Assembly (NCBI RefSeq): GCF_900109285.1
Contig: NZ_FNZQ01000001.1
Location: forward strand, 525,001 to 589,000
Reading direction: 5' to 3'
Length of the DNA: 64,000 nt
Source: Jannaschia helgolandensis
GTDB taxonomy: Bacteria > Pseudomonadota > Alphaproteobacteria > Rhodobacterales > Rhodobacteraceae
The notes under the pieces were generated by a model that had not been told where the DNA came from, ran no database searches, and saw only the letters and a program-made list of their open reading frames with translations. The position numbers and the translations under genes were made by a program. Positions within the stretch are counted from its first letter, which is position 1; the number at the start of each line of letters is the position of its first letter. Shown here piece by piece: positions 20,404 through 29,434 of this stretch.

Positions 20404-20798
20404 CGGTCCCGCCTTTCGCCTTACTTCCTAACAATAAGAAAGAAAGAAAAAAGGATGATGTTGTATGTAGGGGCAGTGGATATCGGGGATTAAATTCTCC
20501 GCACAACACAGTCCACAGATCGGTATTCCGATCTGCGGCGACAGACAATCCGGTGGATAAGCTGTCAAGTTTGCAACCATGCATGTGAGTGGCGGTGTGT
20601 ATCGTTTTGGGGAGATCCCAGAACATCGCAGGGGAGGAATCGTCGGGCCTCACAGCTCGGGCCAACCGACAGGTCGCGTGCAAAAGATCTCGACAGTGGC
20701 GGAGAAACCGGCGACTTGTCCTCAGACAGTGCAGGGTCCAATCCTGTCACAGGGTTACCGACAGGTTTATCCGCCCCTTTGTCCCCGGATCTATCCCC
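20404..20798. other. oriC: Candidate chromosomal replication origin (oriC) between hemJ and maf
   Basis: A 395-bp region between divergent hemJ and maf with no plausible gene. It holds an AT-rich purine tract (about 20421-20453); DnaA-box-like 9-mers GGTGGATAA at 20552-20560 (one mismatch to TGTGGATAA), AGTGGATAT at 20475-20483 and TTATCCGCC at 20767-20775 (two mismatches each); a perfect inverted repeat at 20516-20535; and a GANTC methylation site at 20637-20641. The gene order on both sides (rho-mnmE-mnmG-rsmG-parA-parB one way, maf-aroE-coaE-dnaQ the other) is that found around alphaproteobacterial origins, and parS sites lie within 6 kb. The assignment is inference. Confidence 0.6.
20516..20535. 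repeat. Perfect inverted repeat in the candidate origin
   Basis: CAGATCGG-TATT-CCGATCTG: 8-bp arms with a 4-nt spacer. It sits between two DnaA-box-like sites. It could be a protein-binding site or a hairpin in a hemJ transcript leader. Confidence 0.6.
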
Positions 20799-21380
20799 GT
20801 GCTGATTCTCGCTTCCACCTCCCGCACCCGTCAGAATCTGCTGCGCAATGCCGCGATTCCTTTCGAGTCGCGCCCGCCGCGCGTGGATGAGGTGGCCGTG
20901 AAGGACGCGCTTCTGGCCGACGGCCAACCACCCCGGAACATTGCCGATGCCCTGGCCGAGATGAAGGCGCTCAGGATTCGCGCGCCGGGCTTCATCCTTG
21001 GCTGCGATCAGGTTCTGGACCATGACGGTGCGCTGATGTCCAAGCCTGCATCGCCTCAGGAAGCCAAAGCGCAACTGACGATGCTTTCAGGTAAAACGCA
21101 CAACCTCTTGTCCGCAGCCGTGATCGTCGAAGATGGCGAGCCGATCTGGCGGCATGTCGCCACTGTCAGGATGACAATGCGAAAGGTGACGCCGGGATAT
21201 GTCACGGGCTATGTCGAGCGAAACTGGGACACGATCCGAAATTCCGCTGGAAGCTACGCACTCGAAGGTGAAGGAGCGCGGCTGTTCCACCGGGTCGACG
21301 GTGATTATTTCGCGGTGCTGGGATTGCCGCTGCTGCCACTGCTCGATTTCCTGATCACACGTGGTAAACTCGACGCATGA
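20799..21380 (+). CDS. maf: Maf-family nucleotide pyrophosphatase
   Basis: About 193 residues. Maf proteins hydrolyse (d)TTP, UTP or modified nucleotides and were first linked to septum inhibition. The N-terminal LILASTSRTRQNLLRNA and the LGCDQVLDHDG (catalytic Asp) and ALEGEGARLFHRVDGDYFAVLGLP segments are diagnostic. The open frame extends upstream to 20589, but that part is origin-like non-coding DNA. GTG at 20799 is the only usual start codon next to the conserved N-terminus, and it has no clear ribosome-binding site. The stop overlaps the aroE start (ATGA). Confidence 0.88.
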   Translation: MLILASTSRTRQNLLRNAAIPFESRPPRVDEVAVKDALLADGQPPRNIADALAEMKALRIRAPGFILGCDQVLDHDGALMSKPASPQEAKAQLTMLSGKTHNLLSAAVIVEDGEPIWRHVATVRMTMRKVTPGYVTGYVERNWDTIRNSAGSYALEGEGARLFHRVDGDYFAVLGLPLLPLLDFLITRGKLDA

Positions 21381-22192
21381 CATGTCTGGCCGGGGTCATC
21401 GGCGACCCGATTGCTCAAAGCCGCTCGCCTCGTCTGCATGGCCATTGGTTGCGTCGGTATGAAATCGACGGACATTATGTGCCTCTGCACGTAACGCGCG
21501 ACATGTTGAGCCAGACGCTGGAGACACTTCCGAAACTGGGGTTTCAGGGGTTGAACGTGACCATTCCCCATAAGGAAGCGGTGTTTCGCCTGGCCAACGA
21601 TGTCACCGAGCGGGCCCGTGAGGTCGAGGCGGCGAATACGCTGACCTTCCGTGACGGGCGCATTCTTGCGGATAATACCGATGGCATCGGGTTCATTGCC
21701 AATCTGCGACAACAGGCCCCGGTGTGGCAGGTGAATGCGCCTGCACTGGTATTGGGGGCAGGGGGCGCAGCGCGGGGAATCATTGCCGCACTGCTGAACG
21801 AAGGTGTGCCGCGGGTGACCATCGTAAACCGGACGGCCGCGCGGGCAGAAACGCTGGCGGATTTGTTCGACCGACGGGTGCGGACCATGCCGTGGGAGAT
21901 GGCCAGCCCGGCGCTGGCGGATCACGGGTTGCTGGTAAACACCACCAGCCTGGGAATGACTGGCCAGCCGCCTTTGGTGCTCGACCTGGCTGCACTGCAC
22001 GCCGACACCACCGTGTCCGATATCGTCTACACGCCTCTCATGACGCCGCTGTTGAAAGATGCTCAGGACCGTGGCGCCACTGTGGTCGAGGGTCTGGGGA
22101 TGCTGCTGCACCAGGCCGTTCCAGGATTCACGGAATGGTTTGGCGTCGTGCCAGATGTGGATGACGAGTTGCGTGCTGCGGTGCTGGCGTGA
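21377..22192 (+). CDS. aroE: Shikimate dehydrogenase
   Basis: 271 residues. It reduces 3-dehydroshikimate to shikimate with NADPH. Key residues are visible: the SRSP substrate-binding region near 15-18, Lys66 in NVTIPHKEA, Asp102 in NTDGIGF and the dinucleotide motif GAGGAARG at 127-134. It overlaps maf (ATGA) and coaE (GTGA) by 4 nt each. aroC of the same pathway lies elsewhere in the window at 36.5 kb. Confidence 0.96.
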   Translation: MTCLAGVIGDPIAQSRSPRLHGHWLRRYEIDGHYVPLHVTRDMLSQTLETLPKLGFQGLNVTIPHKEAVFRLANDVTERAREVEAANTLTFRDGRILADNTDGIGFIANLRQQAPVWQVNAPALVLGAGGAARGIIAALLNEGVPRVTIVNRTAARAETLADLFDRRVRTMPWEMASPALADHGLLVNTTSLGMTGQPPLVLDLAALHADTTVSDIVYTPLMTPLLKDAQDRGATVVEGLGMLLHQAVPGFTEWFGVVPDVDDELRAAVLA

Positions 22193-22755
22193 TCCTTGGC
22201 CTGACCGGCTCCATCGGGATGGGAAAATCCACGACGGCGCAGATGTTTCGCGATCTTGGTGTGCCGGTATGGGACGCTGATGCGACCGTGCATCGTCTCT
22301 ATGCAAAGGGTGGGGCGGCGGTGGAACCGATCCTGGCCCTGTTTCCCGATGCTTTGCGTGACGGTGCCATCGACCGCACCGTGATGCGCGCCATCGTCGC
22401 CGCCGATACGGGCGCCCTGACGAAGATCGAGGCGGTTGTTCACCCTCTTGTCGCCCAGGACCGCGCGGAATTCCTGAAGACCCAGGCACCGCTGCTTGTC
22501 CTCGATATCCCGCTCTTGTTCGAGACCGGCGCCGATGCGACCGTTGATCGCATCGCCGTGGTCACTGTCCCGCCGGAAATACAGCGCGCTCGTGTGCTGG
22601 AACGGGGGACGATGACGGCTTCAGAATTTGACGCGATCCTGGCGCGGCAGGTGCCGGATGCTGACAAACGGGCGCGTGCCGATTACATCATTCCGACGAC
22701 TGACATGCAGACGGCGCGCGATGCCGTCACCGATATCGTAGCGGAGCTGACATGA
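22189..22755 (+). CDS. coaE: Dephospho-CoA kinase
   Basis: 188 residues. It phosphorylates dephospho-CoA in the last step of CoA synthesis. The P-loop GSIGMGKST is at 7-15, and the family segments DADATVHRLY and VLDIPLLFETG follow. The start is GTG at 22189 overlapping the aroE stop, and the stop overlaps dnaQ (ATGA). Confidence 0.95.
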   Translation: MILGLTGSIGMGKSTTAQMFRDLGVPVWDADATVHRLYAKGGAAVEPILALFPDALRDGAIDRTVMRAIVAADTGALTKIEAVVHPLVAQDRAEFLKTQAPLLVLDIPLLFETGADATVDRIAVVTVPPEIQRARVLERGTMTASEFDAILARQVPDADKRARADYIIPTTDMQTARDAVTDIVAELT

Positions 22756-23438
22756 GGGAAATCGTCCTCGACACCGAAACCACCGGGTTCGAACCTGAAT
22801 CGGGTGATCGCATCGTTGAAATCGGTGCGATCGAGCTGATCAACCACGTTCGCACCGGCAAGGAGTATCACCAATATATCAACCCCGAGCGGTCCATGCC
22901 CGACGGCGCGTTTCAGGTGCATGGGCTGGGGGATGATTTCCTGAAGGATTTTCCCGTCTTCAAGCAGGTCGGGCAGGCGTTCATAGATTTTATCGGTGAC
23001 GCCAGGCTGGTCATTCATAACGCCGCATTCGACATGAAATTCCTGAACGCAGAACTGGACGGCATGGGCCTGCCACGCCTGCCCTATGATCGGGCCATCG
23101 ACACTCTGGCCATCGCACGGTCGAAATTTCCCGGCTCGCCTGCATCTCTGGATGCTTTGTGCCGCCGGTTCGGGGTCGATAACGCGGCACGCACAAAACA
23201 CGGCGCTTTGCTCGACAGCGAAATTCTTGCGGAAGTCTATCTGGAACTGATCGGCGGACGGCAACCGACGATGTCGCTGGTCAGCCAGCAGGAAGGGCAG
23301 TCCACGGCACAGGGCAACTGGACCCCACGCCCCCGGCCGGAGCCGCTTCCATCGCGTCTGACCGAAGAAGAAGCCGCCGCCCATGCCGCATTTGTCGAAA
23401 CACTGGGCGACGGCGCGATCTGGAAGACCGGGGGATAG
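22752..23438 (+). CDS. dnaQ: DNA polymerase III epsilon subunit (3'-5' proofreading exonuclease)
   Basis: 228 residues. The proofreading subunit bound to the alpha polymerase. The three exonuclease motifs are clear: DTETTG at 7-12 (D7, E9), HNAAFDMKFL, and the C-terminal HGALLDSEILAEVY. The tail after residue 175 is Gln/Pro-rich and would carry the alpha-binding segment. It is the last of four coupled genes reading away from the proposed origin and stops 1 nt before the convergent secB stop. Confidence 0.95.
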   Translation: MREIVLDTETTGFEPESGDRIVEIGAIELINHVRTGKEYHQYINPERSMPDGAFQVHGLGDDFLKDFPVFKQVGQAFIDFIGDARLVIHNAAFDMKFLNAELDGMGLPRLPYDRAIDTLAIARSKFPGSPASLDALCRRFGVDNAARTKHGALLDSEILAEVYLELIGGRQPTMSLVSQQEGQSTAQGNWTPRPRPEPLPSRLTEEEAAAHAAFVETLGDGAIWKTGG

Positions 23439-23439
23439 A

Positions 23440-23979
23440 TCAGGACGGTTTGACCTGTGCGGCCTCGGCCTGGACCCGGCGCGTCAATTCGTTGCGATAC
23501 AGCGCCACGAAGTCGATATTTTCGAGGTTGAGCGGCGGAAACCCCCCATCGCGCGACACGTCAGACACGATCCGGCGCAGAAAAGGGAACAGCATCCGCG
23601 GGCATTCGATCATCAGATAGGGATGCATCTGGTTGTCGGGCACATTGGCGATCTGGAAGACACCGGCATAGTCCAGCTCCAGCGCGAAGATCGGGTCGGT
23701 CCCGCCCTTCACCTTTGCCGTGACGTTCAATTTCACCGCGACTTCGTACTGACCTTCTGTGGTGCGCTTCTTGGCCTCCAGACCAACCTGAACATTGATG
23801 TCCGGCTGTCCTTCCATCGCCTGACCCTTCTGGACGGCGATGTTTTCAAACGACAAATCCCGGATGAACTGACCCAGGACCTGCATCTGCGGCATTTGCT
23901 GGGGCTGTGCGGCTCCGTTCGTGGAGGCCGCGTCAGTCGGGGCGGCAGCGTCGGTCGTAGTCTTTTCTTCGTCGGCCAT
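23440..23979 (-). CDS. secB: Protein-export chaperone SecB
   Basis: 179 residues. SecB holds preproteins unfolded and hands them to SecA. The core (about 25-165) has the typical QVLGQFIRDLSFENI start, INVQVGLEAKK and the CPRMLFPFLRRIVSDVSRDGGFPPL segment. A low-complexity Ala/Thr-rich N-terminus precedes it. Convergent with dnaQ; fxsA follows the same direction 87 bp upstream. Confidence 0.96.
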   Translation of the reverse strand: MADEEKTTTDAAAPTDAASTNGAAQPQQMPQMQVLGQFIRDLSFENIAVQKGQAMEGQPDINVQVGLEAKKRTTEGQYEVAVKLNVTAKVKGGTDPIFALELDYAGVFQIANVPDNQMHPYLMIECPRMLFPFLRRIVSDVSRDGGFPPLNLENIDFVALYRNELTRRVQAEAAQVKPS

Positions 23980-24066
23980 CTGGCGAAATCCTCGGTGTAG
24001 AAGCGTTGCCCTCAGCTACCAGAGGGGCTGGAGCGTCACAACCGGAGCCTGCCCGACTCACTCCTG

Positions 24067-24537
24067 TTATTCTCTGGTCCATCCGGACGGGCCGTCCCTG
24101 CGGGGAACTTCGACATAATCCCCCTCGACAACGTCATTGTCAGCGGTGGGCGACCTGCTGTGCAGGTCGGTGCCGACGGAAAAGGACTGCACTTTGATGC
24201 GCGCGCGAACCTGCCGCATCACAAAATCCCGCACGGCCGGTATCAGCAGAGCAAAGCCTATCGCGTCGGTGAAGAAACCCGGTGTCAGCAACAGAAGGCC
24301 CGAGGCCAGAATCATGGCACCATGTGCCAGCGCGCGCGTCGGATCGGTCAATTCGTTGAGCGAGGCCTGCACTTGCGCCAATGCGGCCAGCCCCTGCCGC
24401 TTGACCAGCGTTGTGCCCAAAATCGCGGTCAGAACCACGATGGCGAGGGTCGGCCAAAGGCCAAGCCAGCCGCCCACCTGAATAAACAGCGCGATCTCGA
24501 TGATCGGAACGACGATAAAAATTGCCAGCAGCCACAT
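24067..24537 (-). CDS. fxsA: FxsA family membrane protein
   Basis: 156 residues. FxsA is a cytoplasmic membrane protein known in E. coli for relieving phage T7 exclusion by F; its normal role is unknown. The start MWLLAIFIVVPIIEIALFI and the GGWLGLWPTL segment match the family. Further hydrophobic segments lie near 25-45 and 75-105, and a polar tail follows. The start at 24537 is chosen because AGAGG lies 8 nt upstream. Divergent from the Tim44-like gene across 104 bp. Confidence 0.85.
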   Translation of the reverse strand: MWLLAIFIVVPIIEIALFIQVGGWLGLWPTLAIVVLTAILGTTLVKRQGLAALAQVQASLNELTDPTRALAHGAMILASGLLLLTPGFFTDAIGFALLIPAVRDFVMRQVRARIKVQSFSVGTDLHSRSPTADNDVVEGDYVEVPRRDGPSGWTRE

Positions 24538-24641
24538 GGTTTCGCCTCTCATTTCGGGGGATTGCTTTCCTTGACCCGCCTGAGGCCTTACATATGTAGA
24601 AGGCGCGAGATACCAAGTCCGAGTGTGTGCCGGAGAAAAGG

Positions 24642-25301
24642 ATGAACGACGCCGTGATACAACTTCTTGTCCTTGCGGCGATTGCCCTGTTTCTGGTGAT
24701 CCGTCTGAAGAACGTGCTGGGCACCCGCACCGGCTTTGAAAAGCCCACCGCGATCGATCCGGCGCGGTCGAACGATGTGCGCCGTGATTTCGAAGTTATC
24801 GAAGGTGGGCCTGATCGCGACATTACCGATCACGTCGACGACGGCACCGACAGCGCCAAGGCGCTGGCCGCGATGAAGCTGGTTGAGCCGGGGTTCAGTG
24901 TTACCGAGTTCGTCAGCGGTGCGCGACAGGCCTATGAAATGATTCTGATGGCATTTGAGAACGGCGACCTGTCCGAGGTGCAGCCGTTCCTGTCTGAAGA
25001 TGTCTATGAAGCCTTTCTGGCTGGTATATCCGACCGCGAAGACAAGGGCCTGAAGGTCGAGGCCAATTTCATTGGTGTGCGAGAAACCTCAGTTCGGTCT
25101 GCGGAGATCGACCGCGACACGAACGAGGGGCAGATCACCCTGCGGTTCGTGGCCGAGTTGACCAGCGTCGTGCGAGACGAAGAGGGTACCATCGTCGAAG
25201 GCAATCCGAACGAAATCAAGAAACAGCGCGACGTCTGGACCTTTGCCCGCAAGCTGGGCACCGGCGACCCGAACTGGAAGCTGGTCGCGACGGGGGACTG
25301 A
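24642..25301 (+). CDS. Tim44/TimA family protein
   Basis: 219 residues. An N-terminal hydrophobic segment (about 5-20, VIQLLVLAAIALFLVI) anchors a soluble Tim44-like domain (about 80-219, NTF2-like fold; GARQAYEMILMAFENGDLSEVQPFLSE is typical). In mitochondria Tim44 binds the import motor; the bacterial relatives are poorly understood membrane-associated proteins. The start is ATG at 24642 with GGAG 6 nt upstream. It is 1 nt from the MltA start, and smr follows, a conserved alphaproteobacterial order. Confidence 0.88.
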   Translation: MNDAVIQLLVLAAIALFLVIRLKNVLGTRTGFEKPTAIDPARSNDVRRDFEVIEGGPDRDITDHVDDGTDSAKALAAMKLVEPGFSVTEFVSGARQAYEMILMAFENGDLSEVQPFLSEDVYEAFLAGISDREDKGLKVEANFIGVRETSVRSAEIDRDTNEGQITLRFVAELTSVVRDEEGTIVEGNPNEIKKQRDVWTFARKLGTGDPNWKLVATGD

Positions 25302-25302
25302 G

Positions 25303-26172
25303 GTGTTCCGGACCGACCCGACCAGGGCCGCCCCCGAAACGGGGCGGCTTTGCTTTGTCGATCTGCCGGGTTGGGCCGAGGATGATCTGGAAGATGCACT
25401 GGAGGCGTTGCGCCTGAACCCCGCGACAGTCGATGGCGATGCGAGAAGCTTTTTCGAGACCCGTTTTCAACCGGGAGAGCCGATCGCCGGACATTTTACA
25501 GGCTACTATGAACCTGAACTGGATGCTGCGCTGACTCCTTCGGACGCATTTCCCGTTCCGATCCATGCCATGCCGCCGACTGGAGCGTCTGCACCCCGCG
25601 CAACGATCCTCCCGATGTTACAGGGCGGCGAAATTGCGTGGCTGCGAGACGAGGTGGACCGGTTCTTTCTTCAGGTGCAGGGGTCGGGCCTGTTGCGCCT
25701 GCCTGACGGTGGGACGTTGCGGGTCGGTTATTCCGGATCGAACGGGCATCCTTATCGGTCCGTTGGCAAGCTGCTGAGCGACCGCGGCATCTTCGGCCCG
25801 AACATAACGGCCGAGGCTTTGAAAGACTGGCTGCGCGCCGATCCCGCGCGGGGTCGGGCGGTAATGAATGAAAACCCCAGCTACATCATGTTCCGCAAGA
25901 TGGATGCACCGTCAGGGCAGGGACCGCTGGGTACGCTTTGCCCCGTAACCCCGCTGCGCAGTCTTGCCGTCGATCCGGTGCATACCCCGCTGGGCACCCC
26001 GGTCTGGATCGAGACCGATGGCCATGCCCGGCTGTGTATCGCGCAGGACACAGGGTCGGCGATCATAGGGCCGGGCCGGGCGGACCTGTTCTTCGGAACA
26101 GGTGATGCGGCGGGGCTGGCGGCGGGACGGCTGAACCATCCGGGGCGGTTTATTCCGTTGCTGCCGCGATGA
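25303..26172 (+). CDS. mltA: Membrane-bound lytic murein transglycosylase A-like protein
   Basis: 289 residues from GTG at 25303, just after the Tim44-like stop. The MltA barrel domain and the C-terminal 3D domain are present: HFTGYYEPELDAAL, FFLQVQGSGLLRLPDG, and IAQDTGSAIIGPGRADLFFG with the catalytic aspartate. MltA cleaves peptidoglycan to 1,6-anhydro products in the periplasm. No signal peptide or lipobox can be seen from the available starts, which is odd for a periplasmic enzyme; an upstream start within the Tim44 gene adds no hydrophobic segment. The stop overlaps smr (ATGA). Confidence 0.88.
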   Translation: MFRTDPTRAAPETGRLCFVDLPGWAEDDLEDALEALRLNPATVDGDARSFFETRFQPGEPIAGHFTGYYEPELDAALTPSDAFPVPIHAMPPTGASAPRATILPMLQGGEIAWLRDEVDRFFLQVQGSGLLRLPDGGTLRVGYSGSNGHPYRSVGKLLSDRGIFGPNITAEALKDWLRADPARGRAVMNENPSYIMFRKMDAPSGQGPLGTLCPVTPLRSLAVDPVHTPLGTPVWIETDGHARLCIAQDTGSAIIGPGRADLFFGTGDAAGLAAGRLNHPGRFIPLLPR

Positions 26173-26747
26173 AACGGCGGGGCCTGACTCCGGAAGACCG
26201 GGATATCTGGTCGCGTTATTCCCGTACCGCGGATCCGCTGCATCCCGTGCGCCGCGACAAGGCACCCGTACCGCAGACCACGCCCAGGCCCACGGCGAAA
26301 ACGCCCGACCCGATTGCTCCGTTCGAGATGGGCACCCGCGCCCGGTCCAAAACGTCGAGCAGTGCGCTCGCCCCGTCGCTTTCGGATCAGGTGAATGGCG
26401 CACCGCTGCGCATGGATGCCAAGGCGCACAAACGGATGCGGGCGGGCAAACTGCGGCCCGAGGGGAAATTGGACCTGCATGGCATGACGCTGGACATGGC
26501 ACACCCGGCATTAATGCGCTTCATCCTGTCTGCCCATGCAAATGGCAAGCGGCTGGTAATTGTTGTGACCGGCAAGGGTAAGGCCAAGCCCAGCGAAGGT
26601 CCGATCCCGACGCGTCTGGGCGTGCTGAAGCATCAGGTGCCGCAATGGCTGCGAATGGCGCCACTGTCGAACGTGGTGCTGCAGGTCACGGAGGCGCATC
26701 GATCACATGGTGGATCAGGCGCGTACTATGTCTATCTTAGACGTTAG
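26169..26747 (+). CDS. Smr domain protein
   Basis: 192 residues. The N-terminal half is basic and Pro/Ala-rich with little predicted structure. The C-terminal Smr domain (about 95-190) has LDLHGMTLDMA and VVTGKGKA, the HGxT and GxG motifs of small MutS-related nucleases. Proteobacterial proteins of this shape (YdaL-like) have DNA-nicking or RNA-cleaving activity in some cases; the role here is not known. The last 33 bp overlap the 3' end of the convergent MFS gene. Confidence 0.87.
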   Translation: MKRRGLTPEDRDIWSRYSRTADPLHPVRRDKAPVPQTTPRPTAKTPDPIAPFEMGTRARSKTSSSALAPSLSDQVNGAPLRMDAKAHKRMRAGKLRPEGKLDLHGMTLDMAHPALMRFILSAHANGKRLVIVVTGKGKAKPSEGPIPTRLGVLKHQVPQWLRMAPLSNVVLQVTEAHRSHGGSGAYYVYLRR

Positions 26748-27965
26748 AGACGCTTTCGCACGGCGGACGGCCAGCGTGGCAAGGATGGCGGAGATGACGA
26801 AGTAAACAGCGATCGCAGGCATCTGCTCAGGCAAGTCGTATCCCGCATCAATCAATACCCCGGTCAGCCCCGGTCCTATGGCCGACCCCAGAACCATGAT
26901 CGCCACCGCCATCGCCTTGATCGAACCCAGATGCCGCGTGCCGTAGTATTCCGCCCAGAATGCCGTTGGAACGGTGGCTTGCGCGCCGGTGCCAAGGCCC
27001 AGAGTCATCAGCCCAAGGGCAGCGCCCGCAAGGCTTTCGCTTTGCCCTAGGACAAGGAACGCCAATGCGAATGGCAGAAGGTATATCGACATCAGACGCC
27101 CCGTCCCGATTCGATCGAGGGCTGCGCCCGAAGCGAAGGTCGTTACGACCGATACCAGCATGAACAGGGGCATCAGGGCGACGTAATCGACCAGCGCCCA
27201 GCCCTTGACCGTTGTCAGGTGCACCTGGTGAAAGAACAGCGCCGTGCCGAACGCGGGCGGCCCCAGAAGCAGCGGGATAAGCGCCCAGAACAGCCAGTGC
27301 CGCAGCATGTTGCCGCGCGTCCAATGGTGCCCGCCCATGCCCGCGACTGGCGTATCGGCAGCCAGCGATTGTGGCGTACGTTCGGCCCGCAAAAGCCGCA
27401 GGATCACCGGCATCGCCAGCAGGACCAGGGCGGCGGCGACAAGCCAGAGTCTGCGCCAGTCGCCCAGCGCCAGCAGGGCGACGAACACGATGGGCAGGAT
27501 GGCTTGGCCCAGCGCAAACCCCATCGATGCGACCGACAGGGCCTTGCCTCGCGTCGCGACGAACCACCGCGCCATGGCGACCGCCGAAATATGAGTCATC
27601 AGCCCCTGACCGAAAAACCGCAATGCCAGCACCGTCGCGATCAAAGCGATCACGCTTTGCGCATTGGCCATCGCCAGAGAGGACAGTGCCAAACCGCCCG
27701 CCGCAAACATCGCCAGATGTCGTACCCGCAGCCGGTCGGTCAATCCGCCCGCTAACACCATCGCCATCGCCGAAGTTGTGGTGGCGACCGTATAGGCCAA
27801 CCCCCATTCGCCGTCGGTCAGGCCAAAGTCCGCTTTGATGCCATCCGCGAACAACGAAATGAAGTATGTCTGCCCGAAGCTGGATGTGAAGCAGATCAGG
27901 ACGCCGGCCGACAGGAATGCCGCATTGTCGCGCAGGAAGCGCAGGTAGGCGGCAGGCCCCTTCAA
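26715..27965 (-). CDS. MFS transporter
   Basis: 416 residues with about twelve hydrophobic segments, the major facilitator layout. The sequence resembles the oxalate/formate-antiporter-like and NarK-like subgroup (FTSSFGQTYFISLFADGIKADFGL at the N-terminus), but the substrate cannot be read from it. The gene starts 13 bp downstream of the hslU stop on the same strand and overlaps the convergent smr gene by 33 bp. Confidence 0.85.
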   Translation of the reverse strand: MKGPAAYLRFLRDNAAFLSAGVLICFTSSFGQTYFISLFADGIKADFGLTDGEWGLAYTVATTTSAMAMVLAGGLTDRLRVRHLAMFAAGGLALSSLAMANAQSVIALIATVLALRFFGQGLMTHISAVAMARWFVATRGKALSVASMGFALGQAILPIVFVALLALGDWRRLWLVAAALVLLAMPVILRLLRAERTPQSLAADTPVAGMGGHHWTRGNMLRHWLFWALIPLLLGPPAFGTALFFHQVHLTTVKGWALVDYVALMPLFMLVSVVTTFASGAALDRIGTGRLMSIYLLPFALAFLVLGQSESLAGAALGLMTLGLGTGAQATVPTAFWAEYYGTRHLGSIKAMAVAIMVLGSAIGPGLTGVLIDAGYDLPEQMPAIAVYFVISAILATLAVRRAKASLTSKIDIVRA

Positions 27966-27978
27966 GATTGTGGGCCAG

Positions 27979-29277
27979 TCACAGCACGTATCGGGACAGG
28001 TCCGTAGACCGCGAAAGTTCGCCCAACTGCGCTTCGACGAACCCGGCGTCGACCGTGACTTCCTTGCCGGGTGTGTCGGGTGCGTCGAACGACAGCTCTT
28101 CGAATACGCGCTCCAATACGGTATAAAGCCTGCGTGCGCCGATGTTTTCCACCGCCTCGTTGACCTGTGCTGCGATCTGCGCCAGTGCAGCGATGCCTTC
28201 GTCGGTGAAGGTTACAGTGACTTTTTCAGTCGCCATCAGGGCGGTATATTGCCGCGTCAGCGCGTTGTCGGTCTCTGTCAGGATGCGCACGAAATCGCCT
28301 TCGGTCAGTGCACGGAGTTCGACGCGGATCGGCAGGCGGCCCTGCAATTCCGGCAAAAGGTCTGATGGCTTGGCGATGTGAAATGCGCCTGAGGCAATGA
28401 ACAGGATGTGGTCAGTCTTGACCGGGCCATGCTTGGTGCTGACGGTCGTGCCTTCGATCAACGGCAACAGGTCACGCTGCACACCTTCGCGGCTGACGTC
28501 GCCGCCGCGCTGGTCGCTGCGGGCACAGACCTTGTCGATTTCGTCGATGAAGACGATACCCGATTGTTCGACCGCACGGATCGCTTCGCGCGTGACTGTC
28601 TCGGCGTCCAGCAACTTGTCCGCCTCCTCGTCGATCAGCAGGTCATAGCTGGCGGCGACGGAAAGGCGCTTCTTGACGGTGCGCTGCATCATCTTGCCGA
28701 ACAGATCGCCCAGGTTCGCCATCTGATCCATGCCCGGTTGACCGGGGATCGCCATCCCCATCGGGTTCGAAGTATCGGCCACCTCCAGTTCGATCACCTT
28801 GTCGTCCAGCTCTCCGGATCGCAATTTCTTGCGGAACGACTCGCGTGTGCCTTCGCGGGCATCGGTTCCGGCCAGGGCGGAAATGACGCGATCTTCGGCG
28901 GCGGTATGCGCCTTTGCCTTCACATCTTCGCGCATCTGTTCACGGATCATCAGCTGCGCCGCGTCCACCAGATCGCGAATGATCTGCTCCACGTCACGTC
29001 CGACATAGCCGACCTCGGTGAATTTCGTGGCTTCGACTTTCAGGAACGGCGCGCGCGCCAGCTTGGCAAGCCGGCGACTGATCTCGGTTTTGCCGACGCC
29101 GGTGGGGCCGATCATCAGAATGTTCTTGGGATAGACCTCGTCACGCAGATCGTCGCCCAGCTGCTTGCGACGCCAGCGATTGCGGAGCGCCACAGACACG
29201 GCCCGCTTGGCATCTTTCTGTCCGATGATGAACCGGTCGAGTTCGGATACGATTTCGCGCGGGGTCAGGTCGGTCAT
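27979..29277 (-). CDS. hslU: ATP-dependent protease ATPase subunit HslU
   Basis: 432 residues, close to the usual 435-445. The AAA+ unfoldase of the HslUV protease. Walker A GPTGVGKT is at 57-64, the insertion (I) domain covers about 110-240, and Walker [11 protein letters not shown] and the C-terminal LSRYVL tail, which docks into HslV, are present. hslV lies 157 bp upstream on the same strand; that gap shows no clear terminator. Confidence 0.97.
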   Translation of the reverse strand: MTDLTPREIVSELDRFIIGQKDAKRAVSVALRNRWRRKQLGDDLRDEVYPKNILMIGPTGVGKTEISRRLAKLARAPFLKVEATKFTEVGYVGRDVEQIIRDLVDAAQLMIREQMREDVKAKAHTAAEDRVISALAGTDAREGTRESFRKKLRSGELDDKVIELEVADTSNPMGMAIPGQPGMDQMANLGDLFGKMMQRTVKKRLSVAASYDLLIDEEADKLLDAETVTREAIRAVEQSGIVFIDEIDKVCARSDQRGGDVSREGVQRDLLPLIEGTTVSTKHGPVKTDHILFIASGAFHIAKPSDLLPELQGRLPIRVELRALTEGDFVRILTETDNALTRQYTALMATEKVTVTFTDEGIAALAQIAAQVNEAVENIGARRLYTVLERVFEELSFDAPDTPGKEVTVDAGFVEAQLGELSRSTDLSRYVL

Positions 29278-29434
29278 CGGTCACTCCTTCGTTGAGGATG
29301 TAGTTAAGGACCCATCACGGAAACGCAACGCCACTTACGGTGTGGTGCAGTGGGGTATCGCGAAATCGGTCTGTCGCGCAGGGCGTGGCCAAACCCGGCC
29401 ATTAATGCAGCAGTTCCGATCAGCTAAGGGTGGA

